Below are positions 18,231 to 29,743 of a stretch of 64,000 nt of DNA, piece by piece (the stretch's first letter is position 1; every line of letters starts with the position of its first letter). A program made the position numbers and the translations under genes. Source of the stretch: Rhizobium sp. Root1203. GTDB lineage: Bacteria; Pseudomonadota; Alphaproteobacteria; Rhizobiales; Rhizobiaceae. The notes beneath the pieces were generated by a model. It was not told the origin of the DNA. It ran no database searches and was given only the letters and a program-made list of their open reading frames with translations. The DNA lies in assembly GCF_001424945.1 (NCBI RefSeq), contig NZ_LMCW01000001.1:218025-282024 (forward strand). The letters are read 5' to 3'.

Positions 18231-19853
18231 ATGATCCGTATCGAAAATATCAGCAAGCAGAACAGCCATCGCATTCTCTTCATCGAGGCTTCGGCGGCGC
18301 TCAACAAGGGCGAGAAGATCGGTCTCGTCGGCCCGAACGGGGCCGGCAAGACGACGCTCTTCCGCATGATCACCGGGCAGGAGCAGCCCGACGAGGGACA
18401 GGTCTCCGCCGAAAAGGGCGTCACCATCGGCTACTTCAATCAGGACGTCGGTGAAATGGAAGGCCGCAGCGCCGTTGCCGAAGTCATGGAAGGTGCAGGC
18501 CCCGTCAGCGTCGTCGCTGCCGAGTTGCGCGAGCTTGAGGCTGAGATGGTCGATCCCGACAAGCTCGACGAGATGGACCGGATCATCGAACGCTATGGCG
18601 AAGTCCAGGCCCGCTACGAGGAGTTGGACGGCTATGCGCTGGAAGGCCGTGCACGCGAAGTGCTGGCCGGCCTGAGCTTCACCCAGGACATGATGGACGG
18701 CGACGTCGGCGCGCTTTCGGGCGGCTGGAAGATGCGTGTGGCGCTTGGCCGTATTCTCCTGATGCGCCCCGATGTCATGCTGCTCGACGAACCGAGCAAC
18801 CATCTGGACCTCGAAAGCCTCATCTGGCTGGAAGAATTCCTGAAGACCTATGAGGGCGCGCTGCTGATGACCTCGCACGACCGCGAGTTCATGAACCGGA
18901 TCGTCGGCAAGATCATCGAGATCGACGGCGGTTCCCTGAACAGCTACTCCGGCGACTACGGCTTCTATGAGCAGCAGCGAGCTCAGAACGAGAAGCAGCA
19001 GCAGGCGCAGTTCGAACGCCAGCAGGCGATGCTCGCCAAGGAAATCAAGTTCATCGAGCGCTTCAAGGCGCGCGCCTCGCACGCGTCGCAGGTACAGAGC
19101 CGCGTGAAGAAGCTGGAGAAGATCGACCGCGTCGAGCCGCCCAAGCGCCGCCAGACGGTTGCGTTCGACTTCCTGCCGGCACCTCGTTCCGGCGAGGATG
19201 TGATCAATCTGAAGAACGTTCACAAGAAATACGGCAGCCGCACCATCTACGAGGGGCTGGACTTCATGGTCCGCCGCAAGGAGCGCTGGTGCATCATGGG
19301 CATCAACGGTGCCGGCAAGTCGACCCTGCTGAAGCTGGTGGCAGGTTCCGCCGAACCCGATGAGGGCAGCGTCGCCCTCGGCGCCAGCGTCAAGATGGGC
19401 TACTTCGCCCAGCACGCGATGGATCTTCTCGACGGCGACCGCACGGTGCTGGAGTGGCTGGAGGATTCCTTCCCGCAGGCCGGGCAGGCGCCCTTGCGCG
19501 CACTGGCGGGCTGCTTCGGCTTTTCCGGCGACGATGTGGAGAAGAAGTGCCGCGTGCTGTCGGGTGGCGAAAAGGCGCGGCTGGTGATGGCCAAGATGCT
19601 CTTCGACCCGCCCAACCTGCTGGTGCTCGACGAGCCAACCAACCACCTGGATCTCGACACTAAGGAAATGCTGATCAAGGCGTTGTCGCAGTACGAAGGC
19701 ACGATGCTCTTCGTCTCGCACGATCGCCATTTCCTGGCGGCCCTGTCGAACCGCGTTCTGGAACTGACGCCGGACGGCATTCAGCAATACGGCGGCGGCT
19801 ATACCGAATACGTGGAACGCACCGGCCAGGAAGCGCCCGGCCTGCGCAGCTGA
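18231..19853 (+). CDS. ABC-F family ATPase (translation factor type)
   Basis: A 540-aa soluble protein with two ABC domains and no membrane region: first Walker A GPNGAGKTT, signature LSGGWKMR, Walker B VMLLDEPSNHLD; a charged linker around residues 245-300 (QQQAQFERQQAMLAKEIKF); second Walker A GINGAGKST, LSGGEKAR, LLVLDEPTNHLD. ABC-F proteins bind the ribosome and rescue or regulate translation. Length and first-domain wording fit the YbiT/EttA-like branch rather than Uup. The ATG at 18231 begins at MIRIENISKQ, where the family starts. Confidence 0.92.
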   Translation: MIRIENISKQNSHRILFIEASAALNKGEKIGLVGPNGAGKTTLFRMITGQEQPDEGQVSAEKGVTIGYFNQDVGEMEGRSAVAEVMEGAGPVSVVAAELRELEAEMVDPDKLDEMDRIIERYGEVQARYEELDGYALEGRAREVLAGLSFTQDMMDGDVGALSGGWKMRVALGRILLMRPDVMLLDEPSNHLDLESLIWLEEFLKTYEGALLMTSHDREFMNRIVGKIIEIDGGSLNSYSGDYGFYEQQRAQNEKQQQAQFERQQAMLAKEIKFIERFKARASHASQVQSRVKKLEKIDRVEPPKRRQTVAFDFLPAPRSGEDVINLKNVHKKYGSRTIYEGLDFMVRRKERWCIMGINGAGKSTLLKLVAGSAEPDEGSVALGASVKMGYFAQHAMDLLDGDRTVLEWLEDSFPQAGQAPLRALAGCFGFSGDDVEKKCRVLSGGEKARLVMAKMLFDPPNLLVLDEPTNHLDLDTKEMLIKALSQYEGTMLFVSHDRHFLAALSNRVLELTPDGIQQYGGGYTEYVERTGQEAPGLRS

Positions 19854-19929
19854 GAAGGGATGCCGGACCGCGAGGTCCGTTACTCCCTGCCGCCGACTAA
19901 TCGTTGGTACGAATACCCCTCTCGCTGAC

Positions 19930-19958
19930 CCTCGTTCCTGTGACAAGCAGGAATGAGG
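19930..19958. repeat. short palindromic intergenic repeat
   Basis: CCTCGTTCCTG, six bases, then CAGGAATGAGG form a nearly perfect palindrome between the convergent ABC-F and pepT genes. It resembles one arm of the larger repeat pairs at 24787-24902 and 47273-47388. It could serve as a bidirectional terminator. Confidence 0.55.
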
Positions 19959-20010
19959 GCTGAGGGTGAAGGGCGCTCCCCGTCATCCCACTGACCTTAG
20001 AACACTCCGC

Positions 20011-21243
20011 TCAGGCGCGCTCTTCCCAGACCTTGGCTAGCTCGACGATCGTCTTCACGGCCTTCTCCATGTCCTGGCGGCTGACCCATTCGAGCGGCGA
20101 ATGAAACGCGTGGCCGCCGGCGAAAATATTGGGGCAGGGCAGTCCCATGAACGACAGCCGCGACCCGTCGGTGCCGCCGCGGATGCTGCCGCGCACCGGC
20201 TCCATGCCGGCGCGACGGATAGCCTCGACGGCATGATCGACAATTTCCGGATGGCGGTCGAGGACGACCTTCATGTTCCGATACTGCTTCGTGATCTCGA
20301 ACGTGTAGGTCGAGCCGGGATAGCCCGCCATGACCTCCCTGACGATCGCCTCGATCATGGCCTCCTTCCTCGCGAGGCCACGATCGCTGAAGTCGCGGAC
20401 GATCAGGCTGATCGCCGCCTTTTCCATCGAGCCCGTAACGCCGGTCGGATGCACGAAGCCTTCCTTGCCCGACGTCGTCTCCGGAGCGACGTCCCTGGGC
20501 AGGCGGTCGACGATCGCGCCGGCGATCTTGATGGCATTCTCCATCTTGCCGAGGGCAAAGCCCGGATGGATGGCGACGCCCTGGATGCGGATCTCCACGC
20601 CGTCGGCCGAGAATGTCTCGTCCTCGATGTGACCGGCGGTCGAGCCGTCCATGGTGTAGGCGAACTTTGCGCCGAGCTTGGCCAGATCGACCTTGTCGAC
20701 GCCGCGGCCGATCTCCTCGTCCGGGGTGAACAGGATCTTGATTGTCCCGTGCCTGATCTCGGGATTGGCGACAAGGAACTGCGCAGCCGTCATGATCTCG
20801 GCAATGCCGGCCTTGTCGTCCGCGCCGAGCAGGGTCGTGCCGTCAGTGGTGATGAGGTCGTTGCCGAGCTGATCCTCGAGGGCGGGATGATCGACGACCC
20901 GGATGATCTGCTGGGGATCGGCGGTAAGCCGGATATCGCCACCGCCGTAGTTCCGCACGATCTGCGGCTTGACGTCGGTGCCGCTGAAATCGGGCGCCGT
21001 ATCCATGTGCGAGCAAAAGCAGATAACGGGCACCTGCTTGTCGGTGTTCGACGGAATGGTCGCATAGATGTAGCCATGCTCGTCGAGGTGCGCATCCGAA
21101 AGGCCGATCGCCAGCAGCTCCTCGACCAGCAGCCGGCCAAGATTCTTCTGCTTTTCGGTCGAGGGCTGCGTCGGGGACTTTGCATCCGACTGTGTGTCGA
21201 TAACGACATAGCGAAGGAAACGATCGGTAACAGTGTCGGTCAT
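20011..21243 (-). CDS. pepT: peptidase T (tripeptide aminopeptidase)
   Basis: A 410-aa M20B zinc aminopeptidase that removes the N-terminal residue of tripeptides in the cytoplasm. Metal-site segments are clear: CFCSHMDTAPDFSG, GADDKAGIAEIM, LFTPDEEIGRG with the catalytic Glu, TMDGSTAGHIEDETF, and the C-terminal IRGGTDGSRLSFMGLP with FAGGHAFHSPLEW. Its length equals the family standard. It stands alone, about 75 bp upstream of kdpE on the same strand. Confidence 0.95.
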   Translation of the reverse strand: MTDTVTDRFLRYVVIDTQSDAKSPTQPSTEKQKNLGRLLVEELLAIGLSDAHLDEHGYIYATIPSNTDKQVPVICFCSHMDTAPDFSGTDVKPQIVRNYGGGDIRLTADPQQIIRVVDHPALEDQLGNDLITTDGTTLLGADDKAGIAEIMTAAQFLVANPEIRHGTIKILFTPDEEIGRGVDKVDLAKLGAKFAYTMDGSTAGHIEDETFSADGVEIRIQGVAIHPGFALGKMENAIKIAGAIVDRLPRDVAPETTSGKEGFVHPTGVTGSMEKAAISLIVRDFSDRGLARKEAMIEAIVREVMAGYPGSTYTFEITKQYRNMKVVLDRHPEIVDHAVEAIRRAGMEPVRGSIRGGTDGSRLSFMGLPCPNIFAGGHAFHSPLEWVSRQDMEKAVKTIVELAKVWEERA

Positions 21244-21319
21244 GGGCTCGTCCAGTTCGTGTGCGTCAACCGATAACCGCTGTAGCCTTCCTCGACCGCT
21301 GCGTGAAGCATTTTCGTGC

Positions 21320-22021
21320 TTACGAGCTGGGGTCGGCTTCCCTCAGCCGGTAGCCGACCCCGGTCTCGGTGGTGATGTACTGCGGCTGATCGGGGCTCGC
21401 TTCGATCTTCTGGCGAAGTTGGCGGACATAGACGCGCAGGTACTGCACATCGGCCGCAGGTCCCCAGATCTGCTTGAGCATGAACTGGTGCGTCAACACC
21501 TTGCCGGAGTGCTGCGCCAGCACCCGCAGGATGTCGTACTCCTTCGGCGACAGCTTGATCTCGTGATCGTCGACCTTGACGATGCGCTTGACGAGGTCGA
21601 TCGACAGGCCCCCCGTGCGAAACACGGCCCTTTCGCCCTGCTGCTGCAGGCGGTGGCGCAGTGCCACGCGGATACGGGCGCCGAGTTCGTTCATGCCGAA
21701 TGGCTTCGTCACATAATCGTCGGCGCCGCTTTCGAGCGCCTTCACGATGCCGGCCTCGTCGGTGCGGCTCGACAGGATAACGACCGGTGTCGCGAGCCCC
21801 TGCTCGCGCCATTCCTGCAGGAGGTCATGGCCCGGCTGGTCCGGCAGGCCGAGATCGAGCACGATAAGGTCGGGCGAGGCTTCCTGCGCGGTGCGGCGGG
21901 CGGCTGCCGCGTCGCCTGCCTCATGCACTTCGTACCCCTGCGCGGCAAGGCCGACGCGGAGCAGTTTGCGGATAGGGGGCTCGTCGTCGACGACGAGAAT
22001 TTTTACGGGCGAACCGGTCAT
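21320..22021 (-). CDS. kdpE: KdpE, response regulator of potassium transport
   Basis: A 233-aa OmpR-type response regulator: a receiver domain with VVDDEPPIRKLLRVGL and phospho-acceptor Asp56 in LIVLDLGLPD, then a winged-helix domain (residues about 133-228) with LSPKEYDILRVLAQHSGKVL and YVRQLRQKIE. When phosphorylated by KdpD it activates the kdp operon. Its ATG overlaps the kdpD stop (ATGA). It is the last gene of the kdp cluster. Confidence 0.96.
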   Translation of the reverse strand: MTGSPVKILVVDDEPPIRKLLRVGLAAQGYEVHEAGDAAAARRTAQEASPDLIVLDLGLPDQPGHDLLQEWREQGLATPVVILSSRTDEAGIVKALESGADDYVTKPFGMNELGARIRVALRHRLQQQGERAVFRTGGLSIDLVKRIVKVDDHEIKLSPKEYDILRVLAQHSGKVLTHQFMLKQIWGPAADVQYLRVYVRQLRQKIEASPDQPQYITTETGVGYRLREADPSS

Positions 22022-24729
22022 TTGAGCTCATCCAGCTTGAGAATGTCATTGGGTTTCGGCAGGCGAATGGTGAAAACGGCCCCCGTACGGTCGGGCCTGT
22101 TGCCGGCCGCGATCGTGCCGCCCATCGCCTCGATGAAGCCGCGGCAGATGGAGAGGCCGAGGCCGGTGCCCGCCCGCACCTGATCGCCTTTGCGCACCCG
22201 ATAGAACGTGTCGAAGACGCGATCGAGGTCGCCAGGCGGGATGCCTGGCCCCGCATCGGCGACCTGTACGACGACGGTGTCGGTCCCGCTCCAGCCCTTG
22301 ATGTCGATGGTGGAGCCCTCGGGCGCATATTTCGCGGCGTTGTCCAAAAGGTTGAAGAGCACCTGCTCGAAGAGGACAGGATCGACGCGCACAACAGGCA
22401 GATCCGCGGGGATCCGCACATCGACCCCATGCCCCCCGAGGATCTTCGCGCCGCGCCGCAGCGCGCTGCCGACGATGTCGCCGATATCGTGCAGCGCATA
22501 GTTAGGCTCCATCGCACCGGATTCGATCCTTGTCATGTCGAGAAGATTGGCGATGAAGCGATTGAGGCGCTCCGATTCATCCACGATGGTCGAGAGCAGG
22601 TCCCTGCGGTCCTCTTCCGACATCGGCGCGAAATAATCGCGCAGCGTCGTGGATGCTCCGAGGACGGCCGCAAGCGGCGTCTTCAAATCGTGCGAGATCG
22701 AGGTCAGCAGCGCGGAGCGCAACCGGTCGGCTTCGGCCGCAAGCTTTGCCTGGTCCATGGCGGCGACGAGCTGGATGCGTTCGATGGCAAGAGCGGCCTG
22801 GTCGGCCAGTGCGTCGAGCAGGCGCTGCTGTTCGGGCGTCAGCAGTGGCCCGTCGCGACGATCGCTGTCGAGGCCGATAACGCCGACGGCCGTGCGGCCG
22901 GTGCGCAGCGGCACGTAGAGGCGCTTGGCGCCTGGCAGGGTGTCGGCGCCGCGACCCGCCGCATGATTGTGCTCCCACGCCCAGCGGGCAGCGGCGATAT
23001 CGGCGTCGTCGAGCGTGTCGTCGGGCGGATAGCCGGCCTTGACGGCAATCGTTCCGTCCTCCGGCAGCAGCAGCACGACACGGACCTTGAGCATCGAGGC
23101 AAGCTGGAATGCCGTGGCCCAGAGTACGTCGTCCAGCGTGCCGGTACCGGCAAGCTTCTTCGAAAACAGGTAGAGGTCTTCCGTCGTCCGCGCCCTTTGT
23201 CGGGCAGCGGAAGCCTGCCGCTGGACGGTTGCCGTCAGATTGCTGGCGATGATGGCGACGCCGAGGAAGAAAAACAGTGCCAGAACGCTTTCCGGATCGC
23301 TGATCGTCAGCGTGTACCGCGGCGGCAGGAAGAAAAAATTGAATGAGAACGCGCCGAGTATGCAGGAATAGAGCGCCGGGCGCAGTCCGTGCAGAACGGC
23401 TGAGGTGAGAACCGCCATCAGGAAGACGAGGGCGAGGTTTCGCACATCGAGCACCTGATCGAGCACGATCCCCACGGCAAGGGCAATGGCCACATAGGCA
23501 GTTGCGAGAAGATAGGCGCGGAAATCGAGCGCCGGTGCGGCCGGCGCCGCCGCCTTCACGCCGCGCCGGGATGTCTCCCGCTGATCCTCGCCCGATATGA
23601 CGTGGACGCTGATGTCGCCCGCCTTGCGGATCAGCAGGCTGGCCGTCGACGGTTGGAACCATTCGCGCCACGCAGGCTGCTTCGGGGCGCCGATGACGAT
23701 GTGGGTGACGTTGTTCGCCGCCGCATAGCGCATGATCTCTTCGGACGTCTCACGCCCCGGAACGGTGATCGCTTCGCCGCCCAGCTGCTCGGCAAGGCGC
23801 AGCGTTGCAGCGATCGTGTCGCGTTGGGCTTCCGTGAGATTGATCGAGCGATTGGTCTCGACGTTGACCGCGACCCAGGGCGCGCGCAACCGGGAGGCCA
23901 TGCGCGCGGCGTAGCGCACCAGCGAAGCTGAGCTCGGATGCTGATCGACCGATACCAGAACGCGCTCCCCCGCCGCCCATGGCCCCGAAATCGCATGCGC
24001 CTGCATATGGGTGAGCAACTGGTCGTCGACGCGCTGGGCTGTCCTGCGCAGCGCCAGTTCGCGCAGCGCCGTCAGGTTGCCGGGGGTGAAGTAGTTGGTC
24101 AGCGCCTTCTCGGCCGTCTTCGCGACATAGACCTTGCCGTCATGCAGCCGCTTGATGAGGTCGTCGGGCGTGAGATCGATGATCTCGACGTCGTCGGCCA
24201 TGTCGATGACCGAATCCGGGACCGTCTCCCGCACCCGGATCCGGGTGATCTGCGACACGACGTCGTTCAGGCTTTCGACATGCTGGATGTTCAGCGTCGA
24301 ATAGACGTCGATGCCGCGATCGAGCAGCTCCTTGACGTCGAGGTAGCGTTTCGGGTGACGGCTGCCCTCGGCATTGGTGTGGGCGAGTTCGTCGACGAGC
24401 ACCAGTCCCGGCCTGCGGGCAAGGATGGCGTCGAGGTCCATTTCCTCCAGCAGCCTGCCTTTGTAGTCCACCTGTACGCGCGGCACGATCTCGAAACCGT
24501 CGAGCAGCGCCTGCGTTTCCTTGCGCCCGTGGGTTTCGACCACGCCGACCACGACATCGACGCCGTCGGCAAGCTTTGCATGGCCTGACGCCAGCATCTC
24601 GTAAGTCTTGCCGACCCCCGGGGCCGCACCGAGGAATATCTTCAGGCGGCCGCGCGTTTCGGCCCTGGCCTTCTCAAGAAGCGCATCGGGCGAGGGCCTG
24701 CCGGCCTGGTCGCGGTTGTCGTCTGGCAT
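22018..24729 (-). CDS. kdpD: KdpD, osmosensitive potassium sensor histidine kinase
   Basis: A 903-aa membrane kinase with the KdpD layout: N-terminal KdpD domain with a Walker-A-like GAAPGVGKTYEM and ELAHTNAEGSRHPKRYLDV, a USP-like domain (ERVLVSVDQHPSSASLVRYA), four transmembrane segments around residues 405-505, a GAF-like domain, HisKA (SISHDLKTPLAAVLG, with the phosphorylated His) and an HATPase domain with NLLDNAAKYAPEGS and GTGLGLSICRG. It senses potassium limitation and controls KdpE. I start at 24729 (MPDDNRDQ); the upstream extension to 24807 lacks support. Confidence 0.95.
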   Translation of the reverse strand: MPDDNRDQAGRPSPDALLEKARAETRGRLKIFLGAAPGVGKTYEMLASGHAKLADGVDVVVGVVETHGRKETQALLDGFEIVPRVQVDYKGRLLEEMDLDAILARRPGLVLVDELAHTNAEGSRHPKRYLDVKELLDRGIDVYSTLNIQHVESLNDVVSQITRIRVRETVPDSVIDMADDVEIIDLTPDDLIKRLHDGKVYVAKTAEKALTNYFTPGNLTALRELALRRTAQRVDDQLLTHMQAHAISGPWAAGERVLVSVDQHPSSASLVRYAARMASRLRAPWVAVNVETNRSINLTEAQRDTIAATLRLAEQLGGEAITVPGRETSEEIMRYAAANNVTHIVIGAPKQPAWREWFQPSTASLLIRKAGDISVHVISGEDQRETSRRGVKAAAPAAPALDFRAYLLATAYVAIALAVGIVLDQVLDVRNLALVFLMAVLTSAVLHGLRPALYSCILGAFSFNFFFLPPRYTLTISDPESVLALFFFLGVAIIASNLTATVQRQASAARQRARTTEDLYLFSKKLAGTGTLDDVLWATAFQLASMLKVRVVLLLPEDGTIAVKAGYPPDDTLDDADIAAARWAWEHNHAAGRGADTLPGAKRLYVPLRTGRTAVGVIGLDSDRRDGPLLTPEQQRLLDALADQAALAIERIQLVAAMDQAKLAAEADRLRSALLTSISHDLKTPLAAVLGASTTLRDYFAPMSEEDRRDLLSTIVDESERLNRFIANLLDMTRIESGAMEPNYALHDIGDIVGSALRRGAKILGGHGVDVRIPADLPVVRVDPVLFEQVLFNLLDNAAKYAPEGSTIDIKGWSGTDTVVVQVADAGPGIPPGDLDRVFDTFYRVRKGDQVRAGTGLGLSICRGFIEAMGGTIAAGNRPDRTGAVFTIRLPKPNDILKLDELK

Positions 24730-24786
24730 GCGGTTTGGCTCTTTCTCAGGATGCCTTTGTGGCGATGTGCACGTCTCACCCACCAC

Positions 24787-24902
24787 CCTCATTCCTGTGC
24801 TCGTCACAGGAATCCAGCTACGCGAGGTCTTGCGCGTGAAAAAAGCCTTTTGCCCCGCCGACGCGGCGCTGCTGGATCCCTGTGACGAGCACAGGGATGA
24901 GG
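24787..24902. repeat. inverted pair of palindromic repeats between kdpC and kdpD
   Basis: A 32-base arm at 24787-24818 and a 32-base arm at 24871-24902 are reverse complements with two differences, and each arm contains its own palindrome (CCTGTGCTCGTCACAGG). The whole could fold as a double hairpin. A second such pair is at 47273-47388. The element splits the kdp operon and may lower kdpDE expression relative to kdpFABC. Confidence 0.7.
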
Positions 24903-24930
24903 AGAGTGTAAAGCGTGCCCAATCGCCAAC

Positions 24931-25500
24931 TCACTGACTCATAGAAGCATCGAGGCTCTGGTTCAACGCAAGAACATTGACGACAGGTTCGCCGAGGAAG
25001 CCGAGTTCTCGGCCCTCCACCGCGTTGTCGACAAGCGCCTTCACCTTGGTCTCATCCACGCCGCGCGCCTTGGCGACGCGCGGTACCTGGAAATAGGCGG
25101 CGGCAGGGGAGAGGTGCGGGTCGAGGCCGCTGCCGGAGGCGGTCACCAGATCGGCCGGAACGTCCACGCCGGGGTTGGTCGCCTTCGCGGCCTCATAGTC
25201 AGCCTTCACGCGATCGATCAGCTTCTGGCTGGTCGGCCCGAGGTTGGAGCCGCTTGAACTTGCGGCATTGTAGCCGTCGCCGGCAGCCGAAGGTCGACCG
25301 TGGAAGTAGACGTCGCTGGTGAATGCCTGCCCGATCAGCGTCGAACCGATGACCTTGCCGTCCTTTTCGATCAGGCTGCCGTTGGCCTTGGCGGGGAAGA
25401 TGGCCTGCGCCACCCCCGTCATGCCGAGCGGATAGAGGAGGCCGGTGATAGCCGTCGTTGCAACGATCATCACGATCGCGGGGCGTAGTTGTTTCAACAT
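24931..25500 (-). CDS. kdpC: KdpC, potassium-transporting ATPase C chain
   Basis: A 189-aa single-pass membrane subunit of the KdpFABC pump: N-terminal anchor ([20 protein letters not shown]), then a periplasmic part with [39 protein letters not shown] and the family signature [20 protein letters not shown] (20 residues). KdpC supports high-affinity K+ uptake by KdpA. The ATG at 25500 lies 11 bases after kdpB. Sequence upstream in the same frame belongs to kdpB's antisense reading and is excluded. Confidence 0.96.
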   Translation of the reverse strand: MLKQLRPAIVMIVATTAITGLLYPLGMTGVAQAIFPAKANGSLIEKDGKVIGSTLIGQAFTSDVYFHGRPSAAGDGYNAASSSGSNLGPTSQKLIDRVKADYEAAKATNPGVDVPADLVTASGSGLDPHLSPAAAYFQVPRVAKARGVDETKVKALVDNAVEGRELGFLGEPVVNVLALNQSLDASMSQ

Positions 25501-25511
25501 GACATTGCTCC

Positions 25512-27602
<2,091 letters not shown>

Positions 27603-27650
27603 AAGAGAACTCCAGCGTTTGAGACGAGGATGTGGCGACCGGAAGACCGG

Positions 27651-27806
27651 TCAGCCCGAAATCAGACTGTAGGCGGCGGCGGCCACCAGCAGCGCGGCCA
27701 GCATCACGAGGATGATGTCGGAGGCGCGCATCGACCTGGCGGCCGTCCGCCCCGGAAATCCGGAGCGGGTAGGGAGCTTGTGGCGCTTGAAATGCCGGAT
27801 CAGCAT
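27651..27806 (-). CDS. 51-aa single-pass membrane peptide between kdpA and kdpB
   Basis: An ORF of 52 codons with a GAGGAA ribosome site 6 bases upstream. The N-terminal half is strongly basic (MLIRHFKRHKLPTRSGFPGR), and the C-terminal half is one hydrophobic helix (ASDIILVMLAALLVAAAAYS). It begins 10 bases after kdpA and ends 48 bases before kdpB, so it is inside the operon. Its topology (basic tail inside, one helix) suggests a small membrane protein. I do not recognise a family. It may be an accessory to the Kdp complex or a local novelty. Confidence 0.6.
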   Translation of the reverse strand: MLIRHFKRHKLPTRSGFPGRTAARSMRASDIILVMLAALLVAAAAYSLISG

Positions 27807-27815
27807 CGTCGTTCC

Positions 27816-29519
27816 TCAGAAGGTCTGGCCGGAGATCATGACGAGGTGCTCGATGACTGGACCGAGGGCGAGCGCCGGGAAGAAGGTCAACCCGCCGACG
27901 ATCACGATCGTGCCGGTGAGCAGGCCGACGAACAGCGGCCCGTCCGTCGGGAAGGTGCCGGTCGAGGCCGGAACCGTCTTCTTGGCAACCAGCGAGCCGG
28001 CGATCGCAAGCGCCGGAATGATCACGAGGAACCGTCCGGCGAGCATGGCGATGCCGAGCGTCACGTTGAACCAGGGCGTGTTGCCCGTCAGCCCGCCGAA
28101 AGCCGAGCCGTTATTCGCCGCCGCCGACGAGTACGCATAGAGGATTTCCGAGAAACCGTGCGGTCCGGCCGTTCCGACCGAAGCGACCGCCGATGGCAGC
28201 ACGCTTGCGACCGCCGTGAAGACCAGCATTGCGAGCGGCAGGCAGAGGATGGCGAGCACGGCCATCTTCATCTCCTTCGCCTCGATCTTCTTGCCGAGAT
28301 ATTCCGGCGTGCGGCCGACCATGAGACCGGCCACGAAGATGGCGATGATGACGAACAGCAGGATGCCGTAGAACCCCGCGCCGACACCGCCGACGATTAC
28401 CTCGCCGAGCTGCATGTTGATCAGCGGAACAAGACCGCCAAGCGCCGTGAAGCTGCCGTGCATGGCATTGACCGCGCCGCAGGAGGCCGCCGTCGTGATG
28501 ACCGCGAAGAGCGAGGAGAGCGTCACGCCGAAGCGGACTTCCTTGCCCTCCATGTTGCCGCCCTGCAGGCCGAAGGCATGCATCAGCGGATTGCCGGCGG
28601 ACTCGGCCCAATAGGTGACGGCGACGCCCGCCAGGAACAGCACGAACATGCTGGCAAGGATCGCCCAGCCTTGACGCTGGTTGCCGACCATGCGGCCGAA
28701 GACATTGGTGAGGGCCGCGCCGATCGCGAAGATCGTCACCATCTGGATGAGATTGGAAAGAGCATCCGGATTTTCGAAGGGATGGGCGGAGTTGGCGTTG
28801 AAGAAGCCGCCGCCGTTCGTGCCGAGCATCTTGATGGCAAGCTGCGAGGCGACGGGACCGACCGCAATCGTCTGCTTGGCGCCCTCGAGCGTCGTTGCGT
28901 CGACATACGGGCCGAGCGTCTGCGGAACGCCGAGATAGACGTAGGCGAGCGTGAGCGCGATGCAGAGCGGCAGCAGCACGTAGAAGGTCGCGCGGGTCAT
29001 GTCGACCCAGAAATTGCCGACCGCCTTGCCCGAGGCGCGGGCGAACGCGCGGATGAACGCCATTGCGATGGCGATGCCGGTTGCCGCCGAAACGAAGTTC
29101 TGCACCGTCAGGCCCGCCATCTGGGTCAGGTACGACATGGTGCTTTCGCCGCCGTAGTTCTGCCAGTTGGTGTTGGTGACGAAGCTGACGGCGGTGTTGA
29201 AGGAGAGTTCGGGACCGACAGCAGCCATGCCGGCGGGGTTATAGGGAAGCCCGGCCTGCAGGCGCATCAGCCCGTAGAGCAGCAGTACGCCGAGAAGGTT
29301 GAAAAGCAGCATCGAGATGGCATAGGCCGTCCAGTGCTGCTCCTCCCGCTCGCTGGTGCCTGAGATCGCGTAGAGTCCCCGTTCGATCGGAACGAGGACC
29401 GGTGACAAGACTGTGCGCTCGCCGTTGAAGACACGCGTCATGTAGCCGCCGAGCGGTTTGACGAGCGCAAGAACGATCCCGCAGTAAAGCAGGATCTGAA
29501 GCCATCCGTTGAGGGTCAT
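27816..29519 (-). CDS. kdpA: KdpA, potassium-translocating subunit
   Basis: A 567-aa polytopic membrane protein related to the Trk/Ktr superfamily, forming the K+ selectivity path of the KdpFABC pump. Four P-loop-like segments carry the family wording: [20 protein letters not shown] (20 residues), [40 protein letters not shown] and [17 protein letters not shown]. Length is standard. It lies between kdpF upstream and the 51-aa membrane ORF downstream. Confidence 0.97.
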   Translation of the reverse strand: MTLNGWLQILLYCGIVLALVKPLGGYMTRVFNGERTVLSPVLVPIERGLYAISGTSEREEQHWTAYAISMLLFNLLGVLLLYGLMRLQAGLPYNPAGMAAVGPELSFNTAVSFVTNTNWQNYGGESTMSYLTQMAGLTVQNFVSAATGIAIAMAFIRAFARASGKAVGNFWVDMTRATFYVLLPLCIALTLAYVYLGVPQTLGPYVDATTLEGAKQTIAVGPVASQLAIKMLGTNGGGFFNANSAHPFENPDALSNLIQMVTIFAIGAALTNVFGRMVGNQRQGWAILASMFVLFLAGVAVTYWAESAGNPLMHAFGLQGGNMEGKEVRFGVTLSSLFAVITTAASCGAVNAMHGSFTALGGLVPLINMQLGEVIVGGVGAGFYGILLFVIIAIFVAGLMVGRTPEYLGKKIEAKEMKMAVLAILCLPLAMLVFTAVASVLPSAVASVGTAGPHGFSEILYAYSSAAANNGSAFGGLTGNTPWFNVTLGIAMLAGRFLVIIPALAIAGSLVAKKTVPASTGTFPTDGPLFVGLLTGTIVIVGGLTFFPALALGPVIEHLVMISGQTF

Positions 29520-29554
29520 CGTGATTAACTTTCAATACCCGGCGCCTGGCGAGA

Positions 29555-29644
29555 TCAGAATCGCTCGGGGCGGATGAGGGCATAGGTGAGGTAGACGGTG
29601 AGGAACACGGTCACTCCACCGCTGAGAATATAGTCGAGGGTCAT
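29555..29644 (-). CDS. kdpF: KdpF, small subunit of the potassium pump
   Basis: A 29-aa single-helix peptide: MTLDYILSGGVTVFLTVYLT followed by YALIRPERF. The length and the closing YALxRPE(K/R)F are the hallmark of KdpF, which sits beside KdpA and stabilises the complex. It lies 35 bases upstream of kdpA. Confidence 0.93.
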   Translation of the reverse strand: MTLDYILSGGVTVFLTVYLTYALIRPERF

Positions 29645-29659
29645 CGCTTGCATCTCCGG

Positions 29660-29743
29660 CTAGAGCCCGTCACAGGCTTTGGTGTAGGCGACGCAGAGCA
29701 CGAAGAAAAAAATCGTGATGCCGAGCAGAACGACGTCGATCAT
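29660..29743 (-). CDS. 27-aa membrane peptide upstream of kdpF
   Basis: A 28-codon ORF with a strong AGAGGAG ribosome site 9 bases upstream: MIDVVLLGITIFFFVLCVAY then TKACDGL. It is one hydrophobic helix followed by a short TKACDGL tail. Its start is 15 bases before the kdpF start of the operon leader (kdpF begins 16 bases after its stop). I recall similar peptides ending in a CDRL/CDGL-like tail ahead of kdpF in other genomes, but no named function. It is probably the first translated product of the kdp operon. Confidence 0.6.
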   Translation of the reverse strand: MIDVVLLGITIFFFVLCVAYTKACDGL

